A DNA stretch of 64,000 bases, taken from assembly GCA_965214615.1 (NCBI GenBank), contig OZ243952.1, forward strand, positions 3,100,001-3,164,000, read 5' to 3'. This stretch comes from CBDAUN01 sp965214615 (GTDB lineage Bacteria; Pseudomonadota; Gammaproteobacteria; Arenicellales; JAJDZL01). The notes below the pieces were generated by a model that did no database searches, was not told where the DNA came from, and worked only from the letters and a program-made list of their open reading frames with translations. Of the stretch, positions 44,952-54,037 are shown one piece after another. The first letter of the stretch is position 1, and each line of letters opens with the position of its first letter. Both the position numbers and the translations under genes were made by a program.

Positions 44952-46292
44952 TCAGCCGTCGAGCTTGCGCTCCAGATAATTGATGTCCGCCTTGGCGTTT
45001 CGAAAGGTTTCGTCTTTGAAAATTTCGCGATACAGCGGAATGGTCGTTTGCACTCCTTCGACAACCATCTCCTCGAGTGCGCCGTTCATACGCGCAATCG
45101 CTTCGTCGCGATCAGAACCGAAGGTAATCAGCTTGCCTATGAGGGAATCGTAGTAGAGCGATATTTCATAACGGCTGTAGGCATGCGAGTCGACCCGTAC
45201 GCCCGGTCCGCCAGGCTGGTGGTACTGGGTAATCGTCCCAGGAGACGGCAAAAAGGTTTCCGGATCTTCGGCGTTGATCCGGCATTCGATCGAATGTCCG
45301 CTGAACCGGACATCCTCCTGAGCGAAGGAAAGCGGTTCCCCGGCTGCGATGCGGATTTGCTCCTTGACAATGTCGATTCCGGTAATTTGCTCGGTGACAG
45401 GGTGCTCAACCTGGATTCGCGTGTTCATTTCAATGAAATAGAACTCGCCGTCGGAATATAGAAACTCGAATGTTCCTGCGCCGTAGTAGTCGACATCGCG
45501 GCACGCCTTGACACACAGCTGTCCGAGTTTTTCACGCGCCGCCGTGTCGATTCCAGGCGCCGGCGCCTCTTCAATCAGTTTCTGACGCCGCCGCTGAATC
45601 GAGCAATCCCGGTCGCCAAGATGCACGGCGCGGCCCAGCTTGTCGGCCAGCACCTGAATTTCTATGTGCCTTGGGTTCGGCAGATACTTTTCCAGATACA
45701 AGGTGGAGTCGCCGAAGGCCAGGCTGGATTCGCCCTGAGTCACCGATATGGCATTCTCAAGGTCCTGCTCGACCTCTACCAGCCGCATGCCCTTGCCGCC
45801 GCCCCCGGCAGCAGCCTTGACCAGCATCGGATAGCCGATCTGCCTGGCGATTTCCCTGATCTCGCCGATGTCCTTGCCCGCCAGAGCGCCTGAGCCCGGC
45901 ACGCAGCTCAAGCCCGAGGCGCGCATCGTGCGTATCGCTTCAAGCTTGTCGCCCATGGTGCGCACGGCCTCGGGCGAAGGGCCGATAAAGGTAAATCCGC
46001 TTTGCTCCACCTTTTTGGCAAATTCGGCATTTTCTGCCAGAAATCCGTAGCCCGGATGTATCGCTGTAGCTTCTGTCACCTCTGCCGCCGCGATGACCGC
46101 CGGAATATTGAGATAGCTTGACAAGGCCGGCGCCGGTCCGATGCAGACCGATTCGTCCGCCAGCTTGACATACTTGGCGTTGCGGTCGATTTCAGAATGC
46201 AGCGCAACAGTTCCGATCCCCATGTCGCGGCAGGCGCGCAGGATACGAAGCGCGATTTCGCCCCGGTTCGCTATCGCAACTTTCTCGATCAT
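44952..46292 (-). CDS. accC: Acetyl-CoA carboxylase biotin carboxylase subunit
   Basis: AccC carboxylates the biotin on AccB using ATP and bicarbonate, starting fatty-acid synthesis. The 446-aa protein shows IANRGEIALRILRACRDMGI, IHPGYGFLAENAEFA, the ATP-grasp glycine loop KAAAGGGGKGMRLV, GDRDCSIQRRRQKLIEEAPA, FYFIEMNTRIQVEHPVTE and GHSIECRINAEDP. Its ATG overlaps the accB stop in an ATGA, so the two subunits are co-translated. Confidence 0.98.
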   Translation of the reverse strand: MIEKVAIANRGEIALRILRACRDMGIGTVALHSEIDRNAKYVKLADESVCIGPAPALSSYLNIPAVIAAAEVTEATAIHPGYGFLAENAEFAKKVEQSGFTFIGPSPEAVRTMGDKLEAIRTMRASGLSCVPGSGALAGKDIGEIREIARQIGYPMLVKAAAGGGGKGMRLVEVEQDLENAISVTQGESSLAFGDSTLYLEKYLPNPRHIEIQVLADKLGRAVHLGDRDCSIQRRRQKLIEEAPAPGIDTAAREKLGQLCVKACRDVDYYGAGTFEFLYSDGEFYFIEMNTRIQVEHPVTEQITGIDIVKEQIRIAAGEPLSFAQEDVRFSGHSIECRINAEDPETFLPSPGTITQYHQPGGPGVRVDSHAYSRYEISLYYDSLIGKLITFGSDRDEAIARMNGALEEMVVEGVQTTIPLYREIFKDETFRNAKADINYLERKLDG

Positions 46293-46756
46293 TCTATGAT
46301 CAGAAACAGCGTCTCGCCGTATTCGACCGGCTCTCCGTCGTCCTTGAGAATCCGCACTACCGTGCCGCTGCGCTCGGACTCGATCTGATTGAATATCTTC
46401 ATCGCCTCAATCAGGCACAGGGTCTGACCTTCGACCACCTGATCGCCGACTTCAACGAACGCCGGCTCGCTTGGCGAAGCGGAGCGGAAAAACGTCCCGA
46501 CCATCGGTGAGCGCACAGCATGCCCGTCCGGCACCTCATCGGCGGCCTGCTCCGGCGGCTGGTCCGCCGAACCGGCAGGCTCTGCCGGAATCGGGACCGG
46601 CGCAACACCGCCGTAGGGCTGGTGCACATAGACCGGTTCGGAATCCTTTGATTTTCGCGAAAGGCGGATCGACTCCTCGCCCTCGCGGATTTGAAGCTCC
46701 GTCAATTCGGATTCGTGGAATAATTCAATCAGCTTGCGAACTTTGCGAAGATCCAT
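46289..46756 (-). CDS. accB: Acetyl-CoA carboxylase biotin carboxyl carrier protein
   Basis: AccB carries the biotin used by AccC. From ATG 46756 (MDLRKVRKLIELFHESELTE) it has 155 aa, the usual size. It shows a Pro/Ala-rich linker near residues 48-78, then the biotinyl domain (RSPMVGTFFRSASPSEPAFV) and the biotinylation site IEAMKIFNQIE. The open frame to 46795 adds 13 residues with no family support. It is 7 bp downstream of aroQ. Confidence 0.97.
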   Translation of the reverse strand: MDLRKVRKLIELFHESELTELQIREGEESIRLSRKSKDSEPVYVHQPYGGVAPVPIPAEPAGSADQPPEQAADEVPDGHAVRSPMVGTFFRSASPSEPAFVEVGDQVVEGQTLCLIEAMKIFNQIESERSGTVVRILKDDGEPVEYGETLFLIIE

Positions 46757-46763
46757 AACTTCA

Positions 46764-47216
46764 TCAACAGGTTTGACTGGTTTCGATAAATTCAATTGCC
46801 GCTCTCACGGCTGCCGCATATCCGTGGACGCCGAGCCCGCTTATCACCCCGGCAGCGATATCGGAAAAATACGACGTGCGGCGAAATTGCTCCCGCGCAT
46901 AGACATTCGACAGATGCACTTCGATAAACGGAATGCCGCTGGCGGCCATCGCATCGCGCAGCGCAACGCTGGTGTGGGTGAATGCCGCAGGGTTGAAAAC
47001 AATGTAGTCGACGCCCTGAGCGGCTGCCTGATGAATGAATTCGACAAGCTCGTGCTCGGCATTGCTTTGCCTGGCATCAAGCTCGCAGCCGGAATCTGCG
47101 GCGATACGGGCAACCTGCGCGTCAATATCGGCGAGAGTCGCAGTCCCGTACAGGTCGGGCTCACGAGTGCCAAGCAGGTTGAGATTGGGTCCGTGCAGTA
47201 CGAGAATTCTTGCCAC
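46764..47216 (-). CDS. aroQ: 3-dehydroquinate dehydratase, type II
   Basis: AroQ dehydrates 3-dehydroquinate in the shikimate pathway. The 150-aa protein shows GPNLNLLGTREPDLYG with the catalytic Tyr and Arg, FNPAAFTHTSVALRDA, EVHLSNVYARE and YFSDIAAGVISGLGVHGY. It precedes accB-accC on the same strand, the arrangement known from Pseudomonas and relatives. Confidence 0.97.
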   Translation of the reverse strand: MARILVLHGPNLNLLGTREPDLYGTATLADIDAQVARIAADSGCELDARQSNAEHELVEFIHQAAAQGVDYIVFNPAAFTHTSVALRDAMAASGIPFIEVHLSNVYAREQFRRTSYFSDIAAGVISGLGVHGYAAAVRAAIEFIETSQTC

Positions 47217-47378
47217 TATTCAATTCAAAGGGAAATGCCGTAAAACAGGTCCATTATACACTTCATTGCGATTGTTACGGCAATTTAGAGACATTTACCA
47301 TCATGTTTAATGAATTTAGAAGCAACTAACCGACACCCGCAACTCTTCGAATCCGCCCGGCCCGGGTAGCCGAACCCA

Positions 47379-47930
47379 CTATTGCGAGACGATTGCGGCG
47401 AGTTCGGATTCGCTGAATTCGCCGATCTTGAGCTGATCGACCGATCCGTCGGGCGAAAAAACAACGGAAAACGGCAGCACCGAGCTGTCATTTCCGAACA
47501 AGTCCATCAATGCGTCCGCACTGCCTGGCCCGACAACAAACGAGAGAAAGGCGATGTCATTGCTGCGCAGAAAATTCTCCGCCGCTGCCGCGTCGTCGAT
47601 CGCGATGCCGACTACTTGAAAAAGCTGTTCTCCGAATTCACTGTTGAAACGGTCAAGCAAGGGCATCTCTGCAATGCACGGCGGGCACCAGCTGCCCCAG
47701 AAATTCAACACCAGCTTCTTGCCGCTCCAATCGTCAACGGTTCCCTGGCGCCCCATCAGCGGCTGCCAATGCGGCGCGTATTGACGCAGGTCATCCAGAG
47801 TCGGTTCCGGCTCAAGGGCATTGCGCAGCGCAATGCCTGCAAATAGGCCGATTGCCGAAACTGCGCAGATCAGCGCAATCAGGAATGCTTTTGACTTTGG
47901 CAAGCTTCGATCGGACCGACAGGGCGGCAA
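47379..47930 (-). CDS. TlpA-like membrane-anchored thiol-disulfide oxidoreductase
   Basis: This protein of about 183 aa has an N-terminal anchor or signal segment (AFLIALICAVSAIGLFAGIAL) followed by a periplasmic thioredoxin fold with NFWGSWCPPCIAEMPLLDRF and VLPFSVVFSPDG carrying the cis-Pro. The CPPC active site is typical of TlpA/ResA reductants. No ATG exists in the N-terminal part, so the start is TTG at 47930 (1 bp after the dsbD stop) or TTG at 47903. Next to dsbD, it is a likely recipient of DsbD electrons. Confidence 0.87.
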   Translation of the reverse strand: MPPCRSDRSLPKSKAFLIALICAVSAIGLFAGIALRNALEPEPTLDDLRQYAPHWQPLMGRQGTVDDWSGKKLVLNFWGSWCPPCIAEMPLLDRFNSEFGEQLFQVVGIAIDDAAAAENFLRSNDIAFLSFVVGPGSADALMDLFGNDSSVLPFSVVFSPDGSVDQLKIGEFSESELAAIVSQ

Positions 47931-47931
47931 A

Positions 47932-49713
47932 TCAAATCTGGCCTAGAAAATCGAGCATCTCGCTGGTGTCAAGATAGCCGTATCGAACGACCTTCCTGTC
48001 GGGACCGCCGACGAGCACCAATGCCGGAGGACCGAAGATCTGGTGCTTCTTGCGCATCGCGCGTCCAAACTCGTTGCCCGGGTCGGTGACGTCGATCTTC
48101 AGGCTGACAAAGTTTTCCTTTAGCGCTGCAACAACAGCGGGATCCTTGTAGGTGGACTCATCGAGGCGGAGGCAGTCCAGGCACCAGTCGGCGTAGTAGT
48201 CGAATACAACGGACTTTCCACTCGCTTGCGCCTGTTCAACGTAGCGGTTCAGATCGTCAAAATTATCCACTTTCTCAAATGGGCTCGCATACGCCGCCGA
48301 ACCCGTTCCCGCCACGCCCGCCGGACCGATGAGCGAACTGATGCCGGGCAAGGGCCGCACGATGTCCCGGCCGCCGTAGATGGCGCCGATCAATGCGAGA
48401 ACGCCCCAGACCAGCAGGACGGTTCCTGCGCCCTTCCACAGATAGCGCCAGCCGCCGGCACCGTCGGGCAGGGCCTGGGTCGCGCCGAGAAACACGCCTG
48501 TAATCACCAAAAGCGCGCCCCAAAGCAGCAATACCGGAACTTGCGGTATGAACCCGAGCAGGTAGATTGCCACCGCAAGCAGCATCACGCCGAACACCTG
48601 CTTGACCCGGTCCATCCACAACCCTGCCTTCGGCAGCGCCACGCCGAGGCCGAATCCAATCGCAATCAGTACCACGCCCATTCCAAGCGCCATCGAAGTC
48701 ATCATCGACGCTCCCAGAACAGGATCCCCCTTTGCGATTGCGATGCCCAGCGCCGAAATCAGAAGCGGCGATACGCAGGCGCTTACGATCAGAGCCGACA
48801 GCATCCCCAGCACGAATACACCGCCGAATTTGCCGCCGCCGATCTTTGACGAGCCTTCATGGACACGGCTTTCCAGCGCAGACGGCAGACGAATCTCATA
48901 CAGTCCGAACATCGAAAGCGACATCAGCACAAATACTGCGGCAATGGCGCCGATGGCCCAGACATTTTGAAAGTATGCGTTAAGCTGATCGCCGGTGGCG
49001 CCGGCAACCGCGCCGATGAAAGCGTAGGAAACCACGGTCCCCAGCACGTAGGTGATCGCGAGTATGCCGCCGCGCAGACTCCCTCCGCCCTGCCTGCTGT
49101 CTCCTGCAATGATCGATGACAGAATAGGAATGAGCGGCAGGACGCACGGTGTAAAGGTGAGAAGCAGTCCGGCGCCGAACGCCGAAACAATCAGCCAGAA
49201 ACTGCTCGTCGCGGCGCCGGCTTCTGGCGCACCTGCGTCAAAGGCCGCCAGCGACTGCGCCTGGGCCGCGGGTATCAGCGACGGCAGGTCCAGCACCACA
49301 TGGTTCTGAATCGGCGGATAGCAGATGCCGACGGGCTTGTTGCACCCCTGGCCCCACGCTTCGACTGCAATTGACTTGACAGATGCGTCGGCGACAACAG
49401 GCGTACGCATCTGAACATGGCCGGTATAGATTGCGACTTCGCCGAACAGCGGATCGTCAATCATTTCTCCAGGCGGCAAATCCAGATCGCCGAGCACTGC
49501 GCCCTCGGTGTTCGAAAGCAGCTTGTACTTGTCCAGATACATGTAGTATCCGTCGGCGATTGTCCAGGAGGTCAGCAGTTCGTCCCCGTCAATGACGGCA
49601 TCGAACGCGAACGCCTCTTCGGCGGGCAGAAGATCCTCCTCGAATTGCGCGCCCGCATAAATCGGCAATGCCGATACGGCGACAGCAACGAGAAATATAA
49701 GCTTTCGGATCAT
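47932..49713 (-). CDS. dsbD: Thiol:disulfide interchange protein DsbD
   Basis: DsbD carries reducing power from cytosolic thioredoxin to periplasmic proteins. The 593-aa protein has a signal peptide (MIRKLIFLVAVAVSALPIYA) and an N-terminal periplasmic domain with Cys in GQGCNKPVGICYPP. The eight-helix core has its Cys pair in FTPCVLPLIPIL and SACVSPLLISAL, and the C-terminal thioredoxin domain has DYYADWCLDCLRLDE. All six functional Cys are present. ATG 49713 is chosen over the TTG at 49731. Confidence 0.95.
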   Translation of the reverse strand: MIRKLIFLVAVAVSALPIYAGAQFEEDLLPAEEAFAFDAVIDGDELLTSWTIADGYYMYLDKYKLLSNTEGAVLGDLDLPPGEMIDDPLFGEVAIYTGHVQMRTPVVADASVKSIAVEAWGQGCNKPVGICYPPIQNHVVLDLPSLIPAAQAQSLAAFDAGAPEAGAATSSFWLIVSAFGAGLLLTFTPCVLPLIPILSSIIAGDSRQGGGSLRGGILAITYVLGTVVSYAFIGAVAGATGDQLNAYFQNVWAIGAIAAVFVLMSLSMFGLYEIRLPSALESRVHEGSSKIGGGKFGGVFVLGMLSALIVSACVSPLLISALGIAIAKGDPVLGASMMTSMALGMGVVLIAIGFGLGVALPKAGLWMDRVKQVFGVMLLAVAIYLLGFIPQVPVLLLWGALLVITGVFLGATQALPDGAGGWRYLWKGAGTVLLVWGVLALIGAIYGGRDIVRPLPGISSLIGPAGVAGTGSAAYASPFEKVDNFDDLNRYVEQAQASGKSVVFDYYADWCLDCLRLDESTYKDPAVVAALKENFVSLKIDVTDPGNEFGRAMRKKHQIFGPPALVLVGGPDRKVVRYGYLDTSEMLDFLGQI

Positions 49714-50035
49714 TTTGAAAATCGAACTCAAGTGGACACGACAATACAGACAGTCTGCGGGGCTCTATGTTTCACGTGGCGAACTGCGCCGGCATTGAAA
49801 AATCGCCCGTTCGAATGGTTGTCTGAGCCGTATTGTACGTAAATTGCGCACGGTGATTCCCGATCATGCTCCAACCGCCGTCCGTGCTTGCCGTTGAGAT
49901 GATTCATTTGAATGCGATAACTCGCAGGAAATACAATTCACTCAGTCACATGCCGCGGCAACATTCAACGCACCGCAAATTGCCCGAGACAAGGGCAATC
50001 AGGGCTGTTCGGGAGCAATCTGCCGAGATTGCGAT
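49714..50035. other. Intergenic region upstream of dsbD
   Basis: This 322-bp gap lies between dsbD and the DddP-like gene, both on the minus strand. It should hold the dsbD promoter. No gene, clear terminator or recognisable operator was found. Confidence 0.4.
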
Positions 50036-51247
50036 TCATGCAAGGCTATCTTCAAGCGGAAAGTCAGACAATACGACCGGGCCGTCGGCGCTGATCCACA
50101 CCGGCTGCTCGAGCTTTACACCTTCTCGCCCATTGACAGCGCCGACATAGCTTTCAATGCACACCACCATGTTCTCGCAAAAAACACCGTCGTAGGCGCC
50201 ATACTTTTCGTCTTCGGGATACCAAAGGAACGGATACTCGACGCCAAGTCCGCAGCCGTGGCCGACATCGGCATAGCGATTGGCGAGGTACTCATCCGGC
50301 AGCCGATAGGCTTTGGACGAGAATTCCAGAAACGACATTCCCGCAGCGAGCAGCGAGATATTGGTTTCAAGCTGCTCCCGGGACACAGCGTAGAGCCGCC
50401 TTTGCTCGCTTGTCGGGGCGGCATCGCCGACAATCCAGCTCCTCGAAATGTCATTGTAAAAGCCCATGGGGCCGATCAAGTCGGTGTCAAAAGAAAGAAA
50501 ATCGCCATTTTCGATCACGCGCCCGGCAGTCTCCTGAAACCACGGATTGGTGCGCGGCCCCGAGGTCATCAGGCGCGTTTCGGGATACTCGCCGCCGCGG
50601 CGGACGCTTCCTGCCAGCAGGACGGACAATGCCTCGTGCTCGGTCATGCCCGGCTGGCAGGCCTGCCTCAGCTCCAGCATTGCGGCTTCGCAGGTCGTCA
50701 GCGAGTGCTTAAGCGCCCGGATTTCCTCTGCCGACTTGACCGCCCTGGCATGTTCCATGACCCTCCTTGCGTCGGCAAGCGTCAAACGCTGCGCGCCAAG
50801 AGCGGCCGCTGTCTCCACATCAAGCCGGTCGACTGCCACGCGACGGTTTCCGCCACCGTAAATCCTGATCAGATCTTCGATATCGCGAGCCCAGCGCTCA
50901 GCGATTTCCGCGGCCCGATAGGCGGTGACAAGATAGTCGGCGGACCATGCCGGACGCACTTGTTCAATAGTCTCCAAACACTCGAGCAAGTGCATTGCTG
51001 TCGGAAGCTCGAACATCACTGAAGGGCCGGAAGTCAGAATCAGGGCATAGCGGCACAGGTTATGCATGGTCCAAACCTGCATATTCCGCGAACCGTTGGC
51101 ATAGCGGATGTTGACCGGATCGAACAGCAGCACCGCCGCCAGATCATTCTTGGCTGCTTCGGAACGGACTCTGTTCAAGCGGTACTGGCGCACCGCCGAT
51201 TCGTCAATCGCACAGTCATTGTCCAGGACGGCTTGGGCTGAATTCAT
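50036..51247 (-). CDS. M24 metallopeptidase-fold protein, DddP-like (DMSP lyase family homologue)
   Basis: This 403-aa member of the M24 creatinase/Xaa-Pro peptidase fold most resembles DddP of marine Roseobacters. Shared stretches include RQYRLNRVRSE, FDPVNIRYANGSRNMQVW, GGGNRRVAVDR, RRGGEYPETRLMTSGPRTNP, FDTDLIGPMGFYNDISRSW and GAYDGVFCENMVVCIES. All six expected metal ligands are visible: both Asp of SFDTDLIG, Asp of YNDISR, His of VGHGCGL, Glu of CIESYVG and Glu of KLEQPV. The residue six after that His is Val, where I recall DddP having its catalytic Asp377. DMSP cleavage is therefore doubtful, and another substrate in this subfamily is likely. Confidence 0.85.
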   Translation of the reverse strand: MNSAQAVLDNDCAIDESAVRQYRLNRVRSEAAKNDLAAVLLFDPVNIRYANGSRNMQVWTMHNLCRYALILTSGPSVMFELPTAMHLLECLETIEQVRPAWSADYLVTAYRAAEIAERWARDIEDLIRIYGGGNRRVAVDRLDVETAAALGAQRLTLADARRVMEHARAVKSAEEIRALKHSLTTCEAAMLELRQACQPGMTEHEALSVLLAGSVRRGGEYPETRLMTSGPRTNPWFQETAGRVIENGDFLSFDTDLIGPMGFYNDISRSWIVGDAAPTSEQRRLYAVSREQLETNISLLAAGMSFLEFSSKAYRLPDEYLANRYADVGHGCGLGVEYPFLWYPEDEKYGAYDGVFCENMVVCIESYVGAVNGREGVKLEQPVWISADGPVVLSDFPLEDSLA

Positions 51248-51560
51248 AAGACTGCCGGCACGGTATAAGCTGAATCAACCATTGCCTGAATGACCGACAA
51301 CATCGTCCAAACCTCGACGTATTGAAATTCCCGCCCCCTGTGCCTGACAGGTGCATTCACGCACGCAAGCCTGAGCGTTGCCCGGAAATTCTGATTTTGT
51401 TTCATATTTCAAGCAGCAGCAAGCACTCCAAGCGCACAGTTTCATAGGATTCGAATACGTATAATGCCTGATGAATTTGGTCGAACAAATCAGTTGGAAA
51501 TTACGTACTATATCCCCATCAGCACATTGCACACGATCATATTGCAAAAGGACATTTGCC
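51248..51560. other. Divergent intergenic region between the DddP-like and Rieske genes
   Basis: This 313-bp region carries the promoters of two divergent genes. The part nearest the Rieske gene (51400-51560) is AT-rich. An imperfect AAAAGGACAT ribosome site precedes the Rieske ATG. No specific operator was recognised, and the open frame across it on the minus strand looks non-coding. Confidence 0.4.
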
Positions 51561-52928
51561 ATGCTCGACAAAGTCACTCAACCACAAATGATGGCCGGCA
51601 GCTTCAAGGGCTACGCTCAGTCGCAGCCGGCCGCGTCCGATGAGGAAATTGCAAGAATCGGCCCAGGCACCCCGGCTGGCGAGTACTTTCGCCGATTCTG
51701 GCATCCCGTGTATATTGCCGAAGAACTGGGCGAACTGCCCGAAGCAATCAAGATTCTCGGCGAAGAACTGGTCCTGTTTCGCTACGGAGAAAAGCGAGAC
51801 GGAATCGGACTGGTGCACAAGCATTGTGTCCATCGGCGCGCTTCGCTGGAGTACGGCAAGTGCGAAACCAATGGAATCCGATGCTGCTACCACGGCTGGC
51901 TGTTCGCTCCGGACGGCGAAATCCTGGAAACGCCGGCCGAGAACTCCAGAACTGCGGATATGCTGCGCAAGCGCACCCGCCTCGGCGCCTATCCGGTCAT
52001 CGAATACCGCGGATTGATCTTCGCCTACATGGGCCCGCCCGATCGGCAGCCCGAATTCCCTGTATACGACGCATGCGTCTACGAGGGCATGACCAGCACC
52101 ACCTACAAGGCGCCCTACAAATGCAACTGGATTCAGATTCTGGATGCAATTCTGGACCCGACCCACACCACCTACCTGCACAGCCGCAACAGCCATCCGC
52201 AGTTCTCCGAAGGGATGAAAGCCGAAGGCGTGCTGCATTTCTACGAGCGTCACGAAAACCACTTCCTAGGCTCGTCAACGCGCCGCGTCGGCTCCAATGT
52301 ATGGGTACGGGTCAACGAACTGATTCTTCCCAACTTCACGCAGGCCGGCTCGGCTTTTGCCGTCGACGGCACAAGGCAGTGCTATTTCGGCCGCTCCTGC
52401 TTTACCCGCTGGGTTGTGCCGGTTGACGACGAAAATTCAATAGCCTATGCCTGGGCCAATTTCGGCGACCGCTGGGACCCGCATCAATACAACACCAGGG
52501 AAGGGCACGAAATGATTGAGCAGGGCGAGATTCTTGATCGCAGCCCGCAGGAAAGGAAGCGCTTTCCGGCAGACTCGGAGGCGGTCGAGGGGATGGGCGG
52601 AATTTCGACCCACAAGGCCGAAAATCTGATGCCGACGGACCGCGGCATCGCCCTGTACCGAAAGCGCATACGAAGACAGGTTCGCGATCTGGCCCGCGGA
52701 ACAGAACCGCCTGCGCCGACCATTTCGCACGACAGCCTTGTCAAAACCTACGGACAGGACACCGTCTTGAACCTGCCGGCGAAAAGCGGCGACGACCAGG
52801 CGTATCTGGGCCGCATCGGCGCTGAGGTCATGAACTTGCAGTTCAACGCCGAAAACCTGAGCGGCACAAGCCGAGATGACGAAATCATCGGACGCCTCAA
52901 GGCCCTTGAAACCGACGGCATCACGTAG
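51561..52928 (+). CDS. Rieske non-haem iron aromatic ring-hydroxylating oxygenase, alpha subunit
   Basis: This 455-aa oxygenase resembles the phthalate-4,5-dioxygenase/vanillate-demethylase-like group. The Rieske centre is CVHRRASLEYG...CCYHGWLFAPDG. The mononuclear iron site lies in QILDAILDPTHTTYLHSRN, with two His and the preceding bridging Asp. The N-terminal FRRFWHPVYIAEELGELPEAIKILGEELVLFR is typical of this group. ATG 51561 is chosen; the frame runs upstream to 51471 without features. A 2-hydroxyacid dehydrogenase and a hydrolase follow. No dedicated reductase is present in the cluster. Confidence 0.9.
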   Translation: MLDKVTQPQMMAGSFKGYAQSQPAASDEEIARIGPGTPAGEYFRRFWHPVYIAEELGELPEAIKILGEELVLFRYGEKRDGIGLVHKHCVHRRASLEYGKCETNGIRCCYHGWLFAPDGEILETPAENSRTADMLRKRTRLGAYPVIEYRGLIFAYMGPPDRQPEFPVYDACVYEGMTSTTYKAPYKCNWIQILDAILDPTHTTYLHSRNSHPQFSEGMKAEGVLHFYERHENHFLGSSTRRVGSNVWVRVNELILPNFTQAGSAFAVDGTRQCYFGRSCFTRWVVPVDDENSIAYAWANFGDRWDPHQYNTREGHEMIEQGEILDRSPQERKRFPADSEAVEGMGGISTHKAENLMPTDRGIALYRKRIRRQVRDLARGTEPPAPTISHDSLVKTYGQDTVLNLPAKSGDDQAYLGRIGAEVMNLQFNAENLSGTSRDDEIIGRLKALETDGIT

Positions 52929-52943
52929 ACGGAGTCGTTTCGA

Positions 52944-53954
52944 TTGAAAGTACATGTCAAAAACAACCGCTGGCGGCTCGGTTCGTTTCCCAACACGCCC
53001 GAGGGCGAATCGGTCTTTGCTATAACACGCGAACGAATTGATTCGGCACTGGCTGATTTTCCGGATCTCGACGGCAAGATCGAGTTCTTTATTGACTGGG
53101 ACACCGACAACTTCGACTCTTCCATGGCGGACGCCGACGTCCTGCTGACATGGGATCTGCCAACCGAAACCGTGGGCCGCGTCGCCCCGCGCCTGCGCTG
53201 GATTCACTGTATCGGCGCCGGCGTCGAGCACATGCTGCCAATGACCTGGCTGCCGCAACAGGTGACACTGACGAACAACAAGGGCGTGCATGCGGCCAAG
53301 GCAGGCGAATTCGGCCTGATGGCCGTGCTGATGCTGCATTCTAAGATTCCGGCCGTGGCATTCAATCAACGCAACGCAGTCTACGATTCGCTCTACTCAT
53401 CGCCAATCGCCGGCAAGACGCTGGTGGTGCTGGGAACCGGAAGCCTTGGCGGTTCGGCGGCCCGCAAGGTGCGGCATCTGGGAGTGCATGTGATCGGTGT
53501 CAACCGATCCGGCAGTCCGGTAGAAGGATGCGACCGGGTCGTGACAACCGCAGAGCTTGACAATGTGCTGCCTGAGGCCGACTACATGCTGATCGCAACT
53601 CCCGACACGCCGCAGACCCGCGGCCTTATGTCGCGCGAACGCCTCGGTCTGATGAAGACCGGTGCCGGAATCATCAATATCGGGCGCGAGGCGGTAATGG
53701 ACTACGGAGCGCTTTGCGACAAGCTGGATGAAGGCGCGCTCGGCGGCGCCATACTGGATGTGTTCGACCCTGAGCCCGTCGATCCCGATTCACGCCTGTG
53801 GAACACCCCGAACCTAATGATCACGCCGCACATTTCAGCTGACGACGGCGATTCGTATGTACCGATGACACTGGGGCTGTTTTTTCGCAATCTACGACTC
53901 TTTCTCAAAGGCGAGCCATTGCTGAACCCGGTCAGCCCAGAGCTGGGCTACTGA
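52944..53954 (+). CDS. D-2-hydroxyacid dehydrogenase (NAD(P)-dependent)
   Basis: This 336-aa enzyme of the D-isomer 2-hydroxyacid dehydrogenase family reduces or oxidises a 2-keto/2-hydroxyacid pair. The cofactor loop is LGTGSLGGSAARKV. The catalytic Arg lies in ATPDTPQTRGLMS, the Glu in FDPEPVDP and the His in ITPHISADDGDS. The start is TTG 52944, with GGAG nine bases upstream. It follows the Rieske gene by 15 bp, so they form an operon; it may process the keto acid released by the pathway (inference). Confidence 0.9.
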   Translation: MKVHVKNNRWRLGSFPNTPEGESVFAITRERIDSALADFPDLDGKIEFFIDWDTDNFDSSMADADVLLTWDLPTETVGRVAPRLRWIHCIGAGVEHMLPMTWLPQQVTLTNNKGVHAAKAGEFGLMAVLMLHSKIPAVAFNQRNAVYDSLYSSPIAGKTLVVLGTGSLGGSAARKVRHLGVHVIGVNRSGSPVEGCDRVVTTAELDNVLPEADYMLIATPDTPQTRGLMSRERLGLMKTGAGIINIGREAVMDYGALCDKLDEGALGGAILDVFDPEPVDPDSRLWNTPNLMITPHISADDGDSYVPMTLGLFFRNLRLFLKGEPLLNPVSPELGY

Positions 53955-54037
53955 TGCCGGGGCCGCGCCAGATGGCATGCATCCGGAATTCATCTGCAAC
54001 AATGAAAGCGGCCTGAATACCGTTATCGGACACACGC

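Noticed and set aside
50036..51247. Straight call of DMSP lyase DddP
   Set aside because: Overall similarity supports the family, but the reported catalytic Asp is replaced by Val, so the activity should not be assumed.
51275..51577. 100-codon minus-strand frame between the DddP-like and Rieske genes
   Set aside because: It is Cys-rich with no family features, overlaps the Rieske start and sits in a promoter region.
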